A DNA stretch of 64,000 nt from JABDMH01 sp964428345 (lineage in GTDB: Bacteria > Bacteroidota > Bacteroidia > Chitinophagales > Saprospiraceae). The translations under genes and the position numbers were made by a program. The notes under the pieces are model-generated. The model ran no database searches. It was not told the origin of the DNA and worked only from the letters and a program-made list of their open reading frames with translations. Position 1 is the first letter of the stretch; every line of letters begins with the position of its first letter. The DNA lies in the NCBI GenBank assembly GCA_964428345.1, contig CAYRYD010000029.1:8950-72949 (forward strand), written 5' to 3'. Shown piece by piece: positions 42,220 through 51,892 of this stretch.

Positions 42220-42471
42220 GGGCACCTCTAAAAACCCCGTTCAATTGTCAATCGCTTATCTGCGATAAGCTATTCAAAAATAACCTACGCGATACTTCGT
42301 TATCACTCAGTCACTTAGCTCCGGCTAGGCTCCTTCGCGGCTCACCCACCCACACAGTGGTTTCGTCGCTCAAAGGTCTACCAGTCCCGCCCTTGAGGTC
42401 GGGAGTTCGCTCCTCAATCTCGCTTGGTTCTTTTTGAATTTGTCTAATTTCAGAGGTATTTAGAGGTGCCC
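42220..42471. mobile_element. MITE-like element with terminal inverted repeats and TAAA duplication
   Basis: 252 bases bounded by GGGCACCTCTAAA and its reverse complement TTTAGAGGTGCCC (13 of 13 matching, with weaker similarity beyond). TAAA lies immediately outside both ends (42216-42219 and 42472-42475), a 4-base target duplication. An internal hairpin GCTTATC-TGC-GATAAGC is at 42254-42270, and another hairpin-like stretch lies near 42391-42418. No transposase gene fits inside. It is therefore a non-autonomous element; the parent transposon family is not identified, although a 4-base duplication is compatible with some IS5-type elements. Confidence 0.82.
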
Positions 42472-42483
42472 TAAAGAAATAAA

Positions 42484-42906
42484 GTGGAATCCCCGGTTTT
42501 AAGAGATCCTCTGGTTTTTCCCGGTAAGGAAGTTCTTTATGAAGCACTGGGCCCGGCTTATCCGGTTTTTGAAGAATTGATCGACATCATAACCCATCCT
42601 CCCTTCACCCTGGTGTTGGAATGGAGGTATTACAGAGACGGGAAAGCCTGGCTTGGTAAGGTGATTCATCGGAAGAAGACTGTTTTTTGGTTATCAGTAT
42701 GGAAGGGTTATTTCAAAACGAGTTTCTTTTTTATGGAGAAGCATGCAGAAGGGATCATGGGCCTGGATATTGATCATAGATTTAAGAAGGACTTTGAGAA
42801 AAATGAAGCCTCTGGCAGGTTGATACCTTTGGTTATTCCGGTAGACAAGACCGGGCAAATAGTAGAAGTACTCCGGGTTATTGACTACAAGCTGAGAATA
42901 AAGTAA
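42484..42906 (+). CDS. DUF3788-family protein
   Basis: A 140-residue cytoplasmic protein starting at a GTG (42484). The sequence fits DUF3788: PVLRDPLVFPGKEVLYEALG, then EWRYYRDGKAWLGKVIHRKK and TVFWLSVWKGYFKTSFFF. The GTG is 12 bases after the inserted element, and no ATG is better placed, so the element separates this gene from its original upstream sequence. Its function is unknown. The family is small and may bind or act in stress, but nothing here shows that. Confidence 0.82.
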   Translation: MESPVLRDPLVFPGKEVLYEALGPAYPVFEELIDIITHPPFTLVLEWRYYRDGKAWLGKVIHRKKTVFWLSVWKGYFKTSFFFMEKHAEGIMGLDIDHRFKKDFEKNEASGRLIPLVIPVDKTGQIVEVLRVIDYKLRIK

Positions 42907-43091
42907 CCGGACTGCAAGGCTCTCATAGAATGATTTCCCGGATATACGGGAAAAGATAGGATTGTTATTATTTTAGCCCATGCAATGTCATGGAAAGATG
43001 GTATTATCAATCAGTTTGACAGCCTGCGCTTGGTTTAATGGGAGATCAGGTTATCCTATAATCCCGGAGCCGGAATCATCAATACCCGATA

Positions 43092-44494
43092 ATGAATGAA
43101 AGATTAAGCAGCGATCTGTTGCAACTCGATTACCTTTTAGAGCAGGTAAAAGAGCAGGGCCTGGACTATTTGAGGCAAATTTCTGACCGGCAAACCTCCA
43201 CCGGAGTCAACATCCCTACCCAGGAAGATTTGCCGGTTCAGGGCCTGGGCACTCTTGCAGCCTTAAAGCACTTCAATGCAAAGTTTGAGCCCATAATTAT
43301 CGCCTCGGGCGGGCCGCGATATTGGGGATATGTCACTGGTGGTTCAACACCTGCTGCCATTGCCGGTGACTGGCTGGCCTCCGTTTACGACCAGAACACC
43401 CAGGCTGTCAAAGGGCAGGGTGATGTTTCAGCCGTCATAGAACTGGAAACGATACGTCTTTTCCTGAACCTGCTCCATCTTCCACCGGATTTCATAGGCG
43501 GGTTTGTCACCGGAGCAACTATGTCTAACTTTACCTGTCTGGGAGTGGCTCGTCAATGGGTCGGAAAAACCATCGGAAAGGATTATGCCCGGGAAGGAAT
43601 TTCCGGTTCGATCCGGGTCCTGGCAGGTGTCCCTCATTCTTCAGTCATTAAATCGCTCGCTATGCTGGGCATCGGAAGTAATGCCGTAGAGCTGGTCAAC
43701 CTAATGGAAGGAAACCGGGAGTCAATGGATATAAGTGCACTTGAACGGCAAATGAAGTCCCTCCATGGAGAGCCGTTCATCCTGGTAACCAGTGCAGGCA
43801 CTGTCAATACCGTCGATTTTGATGATTTCCAGGCGATTTCCCGGTTGAAAAATCAGTACCATTTCTGGTGGCATGTGGATGCGGCTTTCGGTGCCTTTGC
43901 TGCCTGTTCGCCAGCATCTAATTACTTGTTGAAAGGTTGGGAGAATGCAGACAGCATCACCGTTGATGGTCATAAATGGTTGAATGTACCTTACGAGAGT
44001 GCCATTTTTCTGATTAAGGAGGAGCACCGGATTTTGCAGGTGGAAACATACCAGAATTCCAATGCACCGTATCTGGGTGATCCGCTGGATCATTTTAATT
44101 ACCTCAATTTCCTTCCAGAAAATTCCCGCCGGTTAAAGGCCCTCCCGGCCTGGTTTACCCTTATGGCCTATGGTCAACAAGGATACTGCGAGATTGTAGA
44201 AAATTCCGTACGCCTTGCGCGGCAATTGGGTAAATATCTGGAGCACTCAGCATTTTTTTTGAGTTGTTGGCACCGGTCCGGCTCAACAACGTTTGTTTTA
44301 CCCTGCGCCATGAGGAAAATCAGGAACGGGTCCAGACATTCCTTACAAGACTGAATGACACGGGAAAAGTCTTTATGACGCCCACCGTTTACCGGGGACG
44401 AAAAGGAATTCGGGCAGCATTTGTCAACTGGCGCACCAGTGCAGATGATGTAGACCTGGTGACCGGACTGATGGAAGACCTATTAAAATCATGA
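43092..44494 (+). pseudogene. PLP-dependent group II decarboxylase-like gene, frameshifted
   Basis: The frame from 43092 gives 420 residues, but the end after about residue 391 (SCWHRSGSTTF...) is unlike any relative. The expected end, ELLAPVRLNNVCFTLRHEEN then GKVFMTPTVYRGRKGIRAAF, is in another frame from about 44262 to 44494. The shift lies at a run of eight Ts (44243-44250); six or nine Ts would restore one frame. The core is normal, with VDGHKWLN holding the PLP lysine (about 295) and HVDAAFGAF. The protein is of the glutamate/aromatic decarboxylase group. Either the gene is broken, the run is a sequencing error, or slippage restores the product. Confidence 0.85.
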
Positions 44495-44689
44495 ATGTCT
44501 GGACTACGGTGCTGAAAGGTTGCTTAGCGGAAAAAGCAAGCAGTCTCCCTGCCGGGGTCGTTCCTGATCATTGAAAATTTATTGGAATGACCGGCTGGTC
44601 CATGATGAAGTGTTTAAGTCATATCTGAATTTTTTCCCGGTATTTAATTAATTTATCATTCGATTTATGGGAAATCTGAAAAGCGCTTT

Positions 44690-46075
44690 ATGAAAAACAA
44701 GTCGGTCTGTCTGCTGTCTGTCTTGATTGGTCTGCTAATAATTGTCAGACACCTGCCAGCACAATCCATTCAGGTGAGCGAAAACAAGCGGTACCTGGTG
44801 AAAGATGGTAAACCATTTTTCTATCTCGGGGATACTGCCTGGGAGTTATTTCACCGGTTAAGCCTGGAAGAAGCGCAGAAATACCTGGAGAACCGGGCAT
44901 CCAAGGGATTTACCGTGATTCAGGCGGTGGCGCTGGCACAGTTGGGTGGCTTATCCGTTCCGAATGCAAACGGAGATTTGCCATTGGTAGATAAAGATCC
45001 GCAGCAACCGGTGGAAGCTTACTTCAGTCATATCGATGCGGTGGTGGATTACGCCACTTCCCTGGGATTGGTTGTCGGTATGCTGCCCACCTGGGGTAGT
45101 TACTGGAATACGGTAAATGGGGATGAAAAAATCTTTACTTCTGAAAGCGCACAATTTTTTGGGGAGTATCTCGGACGACGATACCGGGACAAGTCGATTA
45201 TCTGGATATTGGGAGGAGATGAAAACATCAATAATGACGAAGAGAGGGATATTATCGAAGCCATGGCACGAGGCCTTCGCTTGGGCGATCGAGGCATGCA
45301 TTTAATCACCTATCATCCAAGGGGACCGGGGAGATCATCCGATTATTTTCATACGACTGAGTGGCTTGATTTCAATATGGTACAGTCATCCCATGCCGGT
45401 CATGGTCTGGATAATGGAATGTATATAGAGAACGACCGGAAATTAAATCCCCCGAAACCGACCATGGATGGAGAACCCAGATACGAAATGATACCTGCCG
45501 GATTTTATTTTGCCGGTGCCAATCGATTGGATTTATTTACCGATGATGATTGCCGGCAGGCTGCCTATTGGTCTTTACTGGCAGGTGCCTGTGGATTTAC
45601 CTACGGACACAACAGCGTCTGGCAGATGTGGGATAGAGACCGGAATTCGGTCCTGGGAGCAGTCATTCCCTGGCATAAGGCCCTTGATCATCCGGGGGCA
45701 TTTCAAATGCAGCATCTGAGGAATCTTTTTGAATCCAGACCTTTTAATCAACTGATTGCGGATCAGTCTTTAATTCTTGATGGTCCACAAGAAGGAGAAG
45801 GAAAAATCCGGGCAGCCCGGGCGGATGATGAGTCTTTTTTGATTTTCTACAGTCCCCGGGGAGAACCATTTACCGTCAAAAAAGATACTTTGAGTGGTAT
45901 CATAAACCGGGAGATCTGGTTTGATCCCCGTTATGGCAACTCCTTTGTTTTGCATCAAAGTAACACAAAAGGTATTCAAACCTACACCCCGCCAACCCGG
46001 GGCAAGGGATCTGACTGGATTTTAATTATCGAAGACACCGGAAAAAATTATCCCTTACCGGGAGTGGATCATTAG
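44690..46075 (+). CDS. Secreted DUF4038 glycoside hydrolase (apiosidase-like)
   Basis: A 461-residue secreted enzyme. A signal peptide spans about 1-25 (LPAQS). The body starts YLVKDGKPFFYLGDTAWELF and includes ENRASKGFTVIQAV and DEERDIIEAMARGLR, typical of the DUF4038/apiosidase-like family (related to GH140). The end (YSPRGEPFTVKKDTLSG, then IWFDPRYGNSF) is the collagen-binding-like C-terminal domain that often follows. It probably acts on plant-type or microbial polysaccharide side chains, but the bond is unknown. It is followed 47 bases later by another secreted glycosidase-like gene. Confidence 0.87.
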   Translation: MKNKSVCLLSVLIGLLIIVRHLPAQSIQVSENKRYLVKDGKPFFYLGDTAWELFHRLSLEEAQKYLENRASKGFTVIQAVALAQLGGLSVPNANGDLPLVDKDPQQPVEAYFSHIDAVVDYATSLGLVVGMLPTWGSYWNTVNGDEKIFTSESAQFFGEYLGRRYRDKSIIWILGGDENINNDEERDIIEAMARGLRLGDRGMHLITYHPRGPGRSSDYFHTTEWLDFNMVQSSHAGHGLDNGMYIENDRKLNPPKPTMDGEPRYEMIPAGFYFAGANRLDLFTDDDCRQAAYWSLLAGACGFTYGHNSVWQMWDRDRNSVLGAVIPWHKALDHPGAFQMQHLRNLFESRPFNQLIADQSLILDGPQEGEGKIRAARADDESFLIFYSPRGEPFTVKKDTLSGIINREIWFDPRYGNSFVLHQSNTKGIQTYTPPTRGKGSDWILIIEDTGKNYPLPGVDH

Positions 46076-46122
46076 AAGTCTCTTTTGGTCACCCTTAGAT
46101 CCGCAAAATCGTAACAAAAAAC

Positions 46123-47511
46123 ATGAGAAGACTAACAACTCTTTTTTGTCTTTGCTTTTCGATCGCTCTTTTCGGTCAAACAGACTCAACTGATCCTAAC
46201 CGAATTCAACCCAGCCCGGAAAATTCCCAATATTGGAAATATCAGGGAAAGGAAATTCTGTTGTTGGGTGGATCGGTCGAAGATAACCTGTTTCAGATTG
46301 ACACCCTTGAAAAACATCTGGATCTTTTGGTTTCGGCTGGAGGTAATTATGTGCGAAATACCATGTCAAGTCGTGATGAGGGCAACGAATGGCCTTTCTT
46401 TCGACAAGAGGATGGCCGGTATGACCTGAATAAATTCAATGAACGCTATTGGGATAAGTTTGAAGCATTGTTGCGGGAGACCGCCCGCCGGGGCATCATT
46501 GTCCAGATTGAAATCTGGGCCACTTTCGATTTTTACCGGGAACCCTGGGACCGGAACCCCTTTAATCCAAAGAACAACATCAACTACAGTGAAGCGAGGA
46601 GCAAATTGCCGGTTACCGTCGAAACGCATCCGATTTATACGGACAATAATTTTTTCCGGTCTGTTCCTTCACAAATGAACGTTACCCCGGTCTTGTGGTA
46701 CCAAAAGCTATTTGTCGACCGGCTGTTATCACATTCCCTGGAGTACGATCATGTACTCTATTGCATGGATAATGAGACATCGGTTACCTCTGATTGGGGA
46801 AAATTCTGGGCCAGGTATATCCGGAAGGCAGCGGTTCTGACCGGTAAAAAAGTGGAAACCACTGAAATGTGGGATCCTCATAATCTCAATCATCCAATGC
46901 ATTATGAAACATTTGACAATCCTGATATCTTCAGTTTTGTCGATATCTCACAAAATAATCATCAGAGTGGAGATGATCACTGGAATAACGGGATTAAACA
47001 GATTGAATATTTACGTAAAATGAATTTGCTCCGGCCGGTCAATAACGTAAAAGTCTATGGAAATGATGGCGGACCCCATCAGACAACCCGGAATGCCATC
47101 GAATCTTTTTGCCGTAATGTATTGTTTGGGTGTGCTTCTTCCCGGTTTCACCGGCCACCAACCGGTCAGGGTCTCAATGACATTGCTCAAAAGGTGATCC
47201 GGAGTATGCGGATGCTCGAACAGGTCAATTCATTTTTTACAGGGAGACCGGATAATAGCATATTAACCAACCGGGAGGATCATGAAGCCTATTGTCGCCG
47301 GCTCAACGATGGCGGTTTTTTGGTATATTTCCCCAACGGGGGAGAGGTGGGTCTCCTCGCAGAAAACGGCAGATCGTACCGGCTTCGCTGGCTGGATGTG
47401 CTGGATTCGACCTGGGGTGAAGAAACGCCGGTTGATGTCAGCGACCGGCACATTCAGCTGAATGCTCCCGATGCCCGGCACCGGATTGCCCGGATCACAC
47501 CTGGCCATTAA
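46123..47511 (+). CDS. Secreted TIM-barrel glycosidase-like protein
   Basis: A 462-residue protein with a signal peptide (MRRLTTLFCLCFSIALFGQ). The core looks like a glycoside hydrolase barrel: LGGSVEDNLFQIDTLEKHLD, then ILLVQIEIWATFDFYREPWD-like segments, and YDHVLYCMDNETSVTSDWGK, with NET a possible acid/base region. The family is not identified. The C-terminal part is beta-rich (FLVYFPNGGEVGLLAENGRS). It likely works with the DUF4038 gene just upstream, 47 bases away, as a two-gene glycan-degrading unit. Confidence 0.75.
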   Translation: MRRLTTLFCLCFSIALFGQTDSTDPNRIQPSPENSQYWKYQGKEILLLGGSVEDNLFQIDTLEKHLDLLVSAGGNYVRNTMSSRDEGNEWPFFRQEDGRYDLNKFNERYWDKFEALLRETARRGIIVQIEIWATFDFYREPWDRNPFNPKNNINYSEARSKLPVTVETHPIYTDNNFFRSVPSQMNVTPVLWYQKLFVDRLLSHSLEYDHVLYCMDNETSVTSDWGKFWARYIRKAAVLTGKKVETTEMWDPHNLNHPMHYETFDNPDIFSFVDISQNNHQSGDDHWNNGIKQIEYLRKMNLLRPVNNVKVYGNDGGPHQTTRNAIESFCRNVLFGCASSRFHRPPTGQGLNDIAQKVIRSMRMLEQVNSFFTGRPDNSILTNREDHEAYCRRLNDGGFLVYFPNGGEVGLLAENGRSYRLRWLDVLDSTWGEETPVDVSDRHIQLNAPDARHRIARITPGH

Positions 47512-47657
47512 AGCCAGTGGCTGAACTAAGGAGCAGAAGGCAACCCGGCAGCGGTTTGCCGACGAACAACCGGAAGCAGTCGCGAGTATGTGGTACCAAC
47601 ACCCGGAAGATCGCGTTTGGAAACTTCAGTTATCTTTGCCGGCTGAAAGAAAAACTC

Positions 47658-48515
47658 ATGCAATCATCGACAGCGATTTTACTGATGCACTGCCCGGATC
47701 AAAAGGGACTGGTTGCAGCGGTAACTTCCTATCTGTACAATTTGAAGGCAAACATTGTCGATCTGGATCAGCACGTGGACCGTGATTCACGGCAGTTTTT
47801 CATGCGGGTAGCCTGGGATCTGGATGGATTTTCCCTTACGAAAGAGGAGATTGGAGACGATTTTGAGAAACACATTGCGCAGAGATTTGACATGAAATTT
47901 CAGTTGCATATTTCGGACCGGTCTCTCCGTATGGCCATTTTTGTGTCGAAATTATCGCATTGTCTCTACGATCTTTTGCAACGGTATATGTCACGGGAAT
48001 GGTCGGTGGATATACCTTTGATTATCTCCAATCACCGGAATCTTCAACCCATCGCCGAAAGATTTGATATTCCGTTTTATCATTTTGAAATGACTTCGGA
48101 GAATAAATTGAAACAGGAAGAAAAAATCCTGGAACTTTTACAGGCGGAGCGCATCGATTTTATCGTACTGGCGAGATATATGCAAATTCTTTCCGGAAAA
48201 CTCATTTCGCATTATCCCAATCAGATTATCAACATTCACCATTCTTTTTTACCGGCATTTATCGGAGCCAGACCGTACCATCAGGCCTTTGACCGGGGGG
48301 TCAAGATTATTGGAGCGACCAGTCACTATGTGACGGAAGATCTGGATGCCGGTCCCATTATTGCCCAGGGAGTGGAACACATCACCCATAAAGATGCCGT
48401 CCAGGATCTGATTCGCAAAGGTAAGGATCTGGAGAAACTGGTACTCGCCAAAGCGGTGTGGAACCATATTCAACATAATATTCTCCCTTACAAAAACCGG
48501 ACTTTTATTTTTTAG
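47658..48515 (+). CDS. purU: Formyltetrahydrofolate deformylase
   Basis: About 285 residues from the ATG at 47658; the frame opens at 47517 but the first 47 residues are not family-like. An ACT domain at the start (AILLMHCPDQKGLVAAVTSY, then NIVDLDQHVD) precedes the formyltransferase fold: IPLIISNHRNLQ, FIVLARYMQILSG and INIHHSFLPAFIGARPYHQA, with Asn-His and Asp of the catalytic site (DLDAGPIIAQGVEHI). It hydrolyses 10-formyl-THF to THF and formate, balancing one-carbon pools. The neighbours are unrelated. Confidence 0.95.
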   Translation: MQSSTAILLMHCPDQKGLVAAVTSYLYNLKANIVDLDQHVDRDSRQFFMRVAWDLDGFSLTKEEIGDDFEKHIAQRFDMKFQLHISDRSLRMAIFVSKLSHCLYDLLQRYMSREWSVDIPLIISNHRNLQPIAERFDIPFYHFEMTSENKLKQEEKILELLQAERIDFIVLARYMQILSGKLISHYPNQIINIHHSFLPAFIGARPYHQAFDRGVKIIGATSHYVTEDLDAGPIIAQGVEHITHKDAVQDLIRKGKDLEKLVLAKAVWNHIQHNILPYKNRTFIF

Positions 48516-48581
48516 CGGTGCCCCGAATATTTTCATTAATGGGAACGCAGTCAGGATTTTGTTGCCGGTAAGTTGCTTTTT

Positions 48582-50060
48582 TCAATTCCTGGAGATAGCT
48601 TCTTCGGCTGTCATCGGTGCTCCGGTAAAATCAATGGCAGATGGCGGTAGCTGACCATCCTGAGTTTCTTTGCTTACACAAAAATCATCCAGCCAAAACC
48701 TGGAATTTTCATTGATAGCGAAGAAATTCAAGGCTGCCTGTTGGATATGTCCATCACTTCCGGTAGCGGTCCAGCTCACAGGCCAACTTGCAATGGGTCG
48801 ATCGTCGATTTGGAAGGTTACCAGATCCTGATTAAAATCGAATTTTAAAACGATATTTAACCATCGATCCTGCTGATATGTAAAATTGACCTGCCGGTTA
48901 TTGACCTGTATTTTGCCACGCCGGTCACTGTCAAAAAATACCTGGGCTCCAAATTCCTGGCCTGCCTCTTCAAATTTCTGAAGGTTGAAATAGGCAGTAC
49001 TACCTGGGCCTATATACATTTTCCAGATGATGCTATTGGATCCTGATCGCAAAACGCCGGGCTTATAGAGAACGTCTGGATTGGAAGTTGCGGAGTAATT
49101 CATTTTAAGCACTTTTCCCCAGCTATAGGTTTGGATTTCTCCCATGCCGGACAAAGCAGACCATGCTGCCCACTGTTGTGCGTCTTCAAAGGATGCCTGA
49201 TCATGGTTTTCAAAATCTTCGCAGGCAATGACCGGCCGGTCATCCGGGCAATGACAATCTCCGGGTATGTACGGATTTTCAGTGGTATTCCTGGGGTAGA
49301 TCGTACCGATAAAATCAATGTCGGTGACCGATAAAATAGTGTTCCAGGTAGGGTTCCAGTCACCGTTTACCAGTGATCTGGGAATGTAATAATGCATGAT
49401 GGACAAAGGATCGTAGTGGGTGTAATTGGTATTGCCGGTACTGTATCTGGTAAAAATATTCTGGTCTACTTCAGACCGCGACCATCCCTGAGTCCTTTGA
49501 TAATAATCGTAGACAGCTTCCCGCTTCCATGGAATCATGGCCAGCGGATGCTGGTGTTCGTGAGACAGACCCAGGGCATGGCCAAATTCATGCAGGGTGG
49601 TGCGACGGATTTCAGTATCACTGGTGCGGTCAGTGAACCAGCCAAAATTCATCGTTGCCCGGTTGGCAGCAATATAGCTACTACTTCGGCCAACGTATGA
49701 CCATGATCCGGAAGACGGATCGAAAGATATCCGGATGTCGCTGGGCTCACTGCTGACAAATTCAAAATGAATATTTGCCACTTTCGACCATTGCAACACG
49801 TGCTGGCGGATCCTTGACTGAACATTGGAAGAGCCACCCAAAAAGCGAACCCTCAGGGTATTTTTATTCCAGAATGAATTTCTAGGACCAAAAGCCCGGG
49901 AGTAGTTATCATCATACAACTCAGTGCATATTCCGGTTTCCTCCTCCATTGCCGGAAAGCTGCCGGGAGGTTCGGGACTGTCTGAAAAACCGGATGGGTC
50001 TTTGGTGCAGCTGGAAAGCGCCAGCACGGTCAGGTAAGGAAGCAGAAAATTGATTTTCAT
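48582..50060 (-). CDS. Astacin-like (M12A) metalloprotease lipoprotein
   Basis: A 492-residue lipoprotein with lipobox LALSSC (Cys18). The zinc motif HEFGHALGLSHEH is at 157-169, with the first three zinc ligands at 157, 161 and 167, and the Met-turn is SIMHY near 220-224. It follows the astacin-type pattern with an N-terminal region of about 100 residues. From about 290 (CEDFENHDQASFEDAQQWAA) a separate lectin/LamG-like beta domain runs to the end. It probably degrades proteins at the cell surface. It is convergent with purU. Confidence 0.9.
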   Translation of the reverse strand: MKINFLLPYLTVLALSSCTKDPSGFSDSPEPPGSFPAMEEETGICTELYDDNYSRAFGPRNSFWNKNTLRVRFLGGSSNVQSRIRQHVLQWSKVANIHFEFVSSEPSDIRISFDPSSGSWSYVGRSSSYIAANRATMNFGWFTDRTSDTEIRRTTLHEFGHALGLSHEHQHPLAMIPWKREAVYDYYQRTQGWSRSEVDQNIFTRYSTGNTNYTHYDPLSIMHYYIPRSLVNGDWNPTWNTILSVTDIDFIGTIYPRNTTENPYIPGDCHCPDDRPVIACEDFENHDQASFEDAQQWAAWSALSGMGEIQTYSWGKVLKMNYSATSNPDVLYKPGVLRSGSNSIIWKMYIGPGSTAYFNLQKFEEAGQEFGAQVFFDSDRRGKIQVNNRQVNFTYQQDRWLNIVLKFDFNQDLVTFQIDDRPIASWPVSWTATGSDGHIQQAALNFFAINENSRFWLDDFCVSKETQDGQLPPSAIDFTGAPMTAEEAISRN

Positions 50061-50382
50061 GGTACTTATTGGAGGATAATTGGTGAAGTAACATTTGCTT
50101 CCCGGGCAATGATTTTTGTGAGCGATTAATATTGACGTGAACGACCTGCTTTCATGGATTCTGATGTACGATGGATTGCTTAACTAATAATTAATATTGA
50201 ATCGAGAAATGTCAAAAAGTTCTTAAGATAGTGCTCAGGGATGCACCTTGCCAGGAGGGTTGGGTCTCATCGTTCACGTAAAAATCGCAGGCTAACCTCC
50301 AGGGGAGTCAAGGTTACTCCTTCTGAGAAACGGAAATAACATCAACGGAGAAGGAGTTGATCCTCCCTATTTCCTGTGGCAG
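50061..50382. other. Intergenic region with an inverted repeat, 322 bases
   Basis: No gene is seen. ACTCCTTCT (50316-50324) and AGAAGGAGT (50349-50357) form a 9-bp stem with a 24-base loop, 26 bases past the end of the lipase-like gene. A T run does not directly follow on either strand, so it is not a clear terminator. The rest, including AT-rich DNA near 50170-50225, should hold the protease promoter on the minus strand. Confidence 0.5.
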
Positions 50383-51120
50383 TTATTCTATGGACTGGTG
50401 GTTATACTCCAGCACATCTTTCAACACCTTCCAGACATTTTCGGCCACCATGATTTGACCCTTCGGATTGGGATGAATATTGTCTGCCAGATTCAGATCG
50501 GGATTTCCGGCTACTCCTTCCAGCAGAAATGGAATTAGCAGGGTATTTTTCTGCTCACTGATTTCCCGGAAAATTTTTTCGAAATCTGTGGAATATTTTT
50601 GACCCATGTTGGGCGGTGCTTTCATTCCGGCGACAATGATTTTTATCCCGGCATCATTCGCCCGGACCCGGTCAATAATGTTGATGAGATTGCTACGGGT
50701 AGCTGACAGATCGAATCCCCGCAGGGCATCATTGCCACCCAGCTCGAGGATAAAAATATCGACTGGTTGTTTGAGTATCCAGTCAATCCTGCTCAGTCCG
50801 CTTGCACTGGTTTCGCCGCTGACACCTGCATTGACGACACGGTAAGGCAGGTTGAGCGAATCAATTTTATGCTGGATAATCGAAGGGAAAGATTCGGATT
50901 CTTCCAGGCCATAGCCGGCAGTCAGGCTGTTTCCAAAAAATACAATCGTCTTTTTTTGCGGAAGCGGGCCGGGAGTTGTCGTTTCGGATTTTCCGGTTTG
51001 TTCCTCATTTTGTACCGCAGCAGATTGACATCCCGCAACGGCAAGCCACAAGGCCAGGAGAGCAATGAGCAGATGGAGAGGCAGGGATCCGGATTGGCGT
51101 ACGATCATATATTTAAGCAT
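50383..51120 (-). CDS. SGNH/GDSL arylesterase or thioesterase (TesA-like) lipoprotein
   Basis: About 245 residues from the ATG at 51120; an ATG at 51108 is also possible, and the longer frame from 51219 overlaps the divergent ABC gene. A lipoprotein signal ends near LWLAVAGC. The SGNH blocks are visible: IVFFGNSLTAGYG (Ser nucleophile, here GNSLT rather than GDSL), VNAGVSGETSASGL, ELGGNDALRG, and DNIHPNPKGQ with Asp and His. It hydrolyses esters or acyl-thioesters. It is divergent from ybbA/ybbP-like genes, as tesA is in E. coli. Confidence 0.92.
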   Translation of the reverse strand: MLKYMIVRQSGSLPLHLLIALLALWLAVAGCQSAAVQNEEQTGKSETTTPGPLPQKKTIVFFGNSLTAGYGLEESESFPSIIQHKIDSLNLPYRVVNAGVSGETSASGLSRIDWILKQPVDIFILELGGNDALRGFDLSATRSNLINIIDRVRANDAGIKIIVAGMKAPPNMGQKYSTDFEKIFREISEQKNTLLIPFLLEGVAGNPDLNLADNIHPNPKGQIMVAENVWKVLKDVLEYNHQSIE

Positions 51121-51196
51121 AGGCTGCAGACTTTTGTACGTAAACAACTGAGAAATAAAACTGTTACTTTGGTCGTAAGATTCTATAGCCATCAAG

Positions 51197-51892
51197 ATGC
51201 AGACAATACTGGAAGTCAATGATGTTTCTCAGGTATATCAAAGTGGTGATCATCCCCTCAAAGTACTGGAAAATATCCGTTTTAAAATACATCGTGGAGA
51301 AACCGTTTCAATAGTGGGCCCATCCGGCAGTGGGAAAACCACCTTGCTGGGATTGTGTGCGGGTCTGGATTATCCGACACACGGCCAAATTATCCTCGCA
51401 GGAAAACGGCTCAACGAACTTGATGAAGATGCCAGAGCGGATCTCCGCAATCAGGAGATTGGCTTTATTTTTCAGGATTTCCAGCTGATTCCGACCCTGA
51501 CGGCATTGGAGAATGTCGCGGTACCCCTGGAGCTACGGGGTGACAAACGGGCCCTGACTATCGCCGGAAAACTATTGGAGCGGGTAGGATTAAGTGATCG
51601 ATCGCACCATTATCCCAGTCAGCTGAGCGGTGGTGAACAGCAGCGTATTTGTATTGCCCGGGCTTTTTCGAATAATCCTTCGATCCTCTTTGCCGATGAA
51701 CCTACCGGTAATCTGGATGACGAAACCGGAACCCAGATCGAAGAGTTGCTTTTTACACTAAACAACGAGCAGGGAACGACACTGATCATAGTGACTCATG
51801 ACATGGAACTCGCCGGGAAAACCAGCCGGATTATCCGGCTCAAAGGTGGGCATGTGGTCTCTGACTCCCCCAATCCGGTTTTACATGAATAA
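51197..51892 (+). CDS. ABC transporter ATP-binding protein (YbbA-like)
   Basis: A 231-residue ATPase with Walker A GPSGSGKTT (about 40-48), signature LSGGEQQR, and Walker B ILFADEPTGNLDDETG. The type is the LolD/YbbA group used by FtsX-like permeases. Its stop overlaps the permease start by 8 bases, so the two are one unit. The SGNH hydrolase is divergent 76 bases upstream. The family may extract lipids or lipoproteins from the inner membrane; the substrate is unknown. Confidence 0.95.
   Translation: MQTILEVNDVSQVYQSGDHPLKVLENIRFKIHRGETVSIVGPSGSGKTTLLGLCAGLDYPTHGQIILAGKRLNELDEDARADLRNQEIGFIFQDFQLIPTLTALENVAVPLELRGDKRALTIAGKLLERVGLSDRSHHYPSQLSGGEQQRICIARAFSNNPSILFADEPTGNLDDETGTQIEELLFTLNNEQGTTLIIVTHDMELAGKTSRIIRLKGGHVVSDSPNPVLHE

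Noticed and set aside
42311..42547. 78-codon minus-strand frame overlapping the MITE-like element
   Set aside because: It runs across the element end into the start of the DUF3788 gene on the other strand, so it is a product of the insertion rather than a gene.
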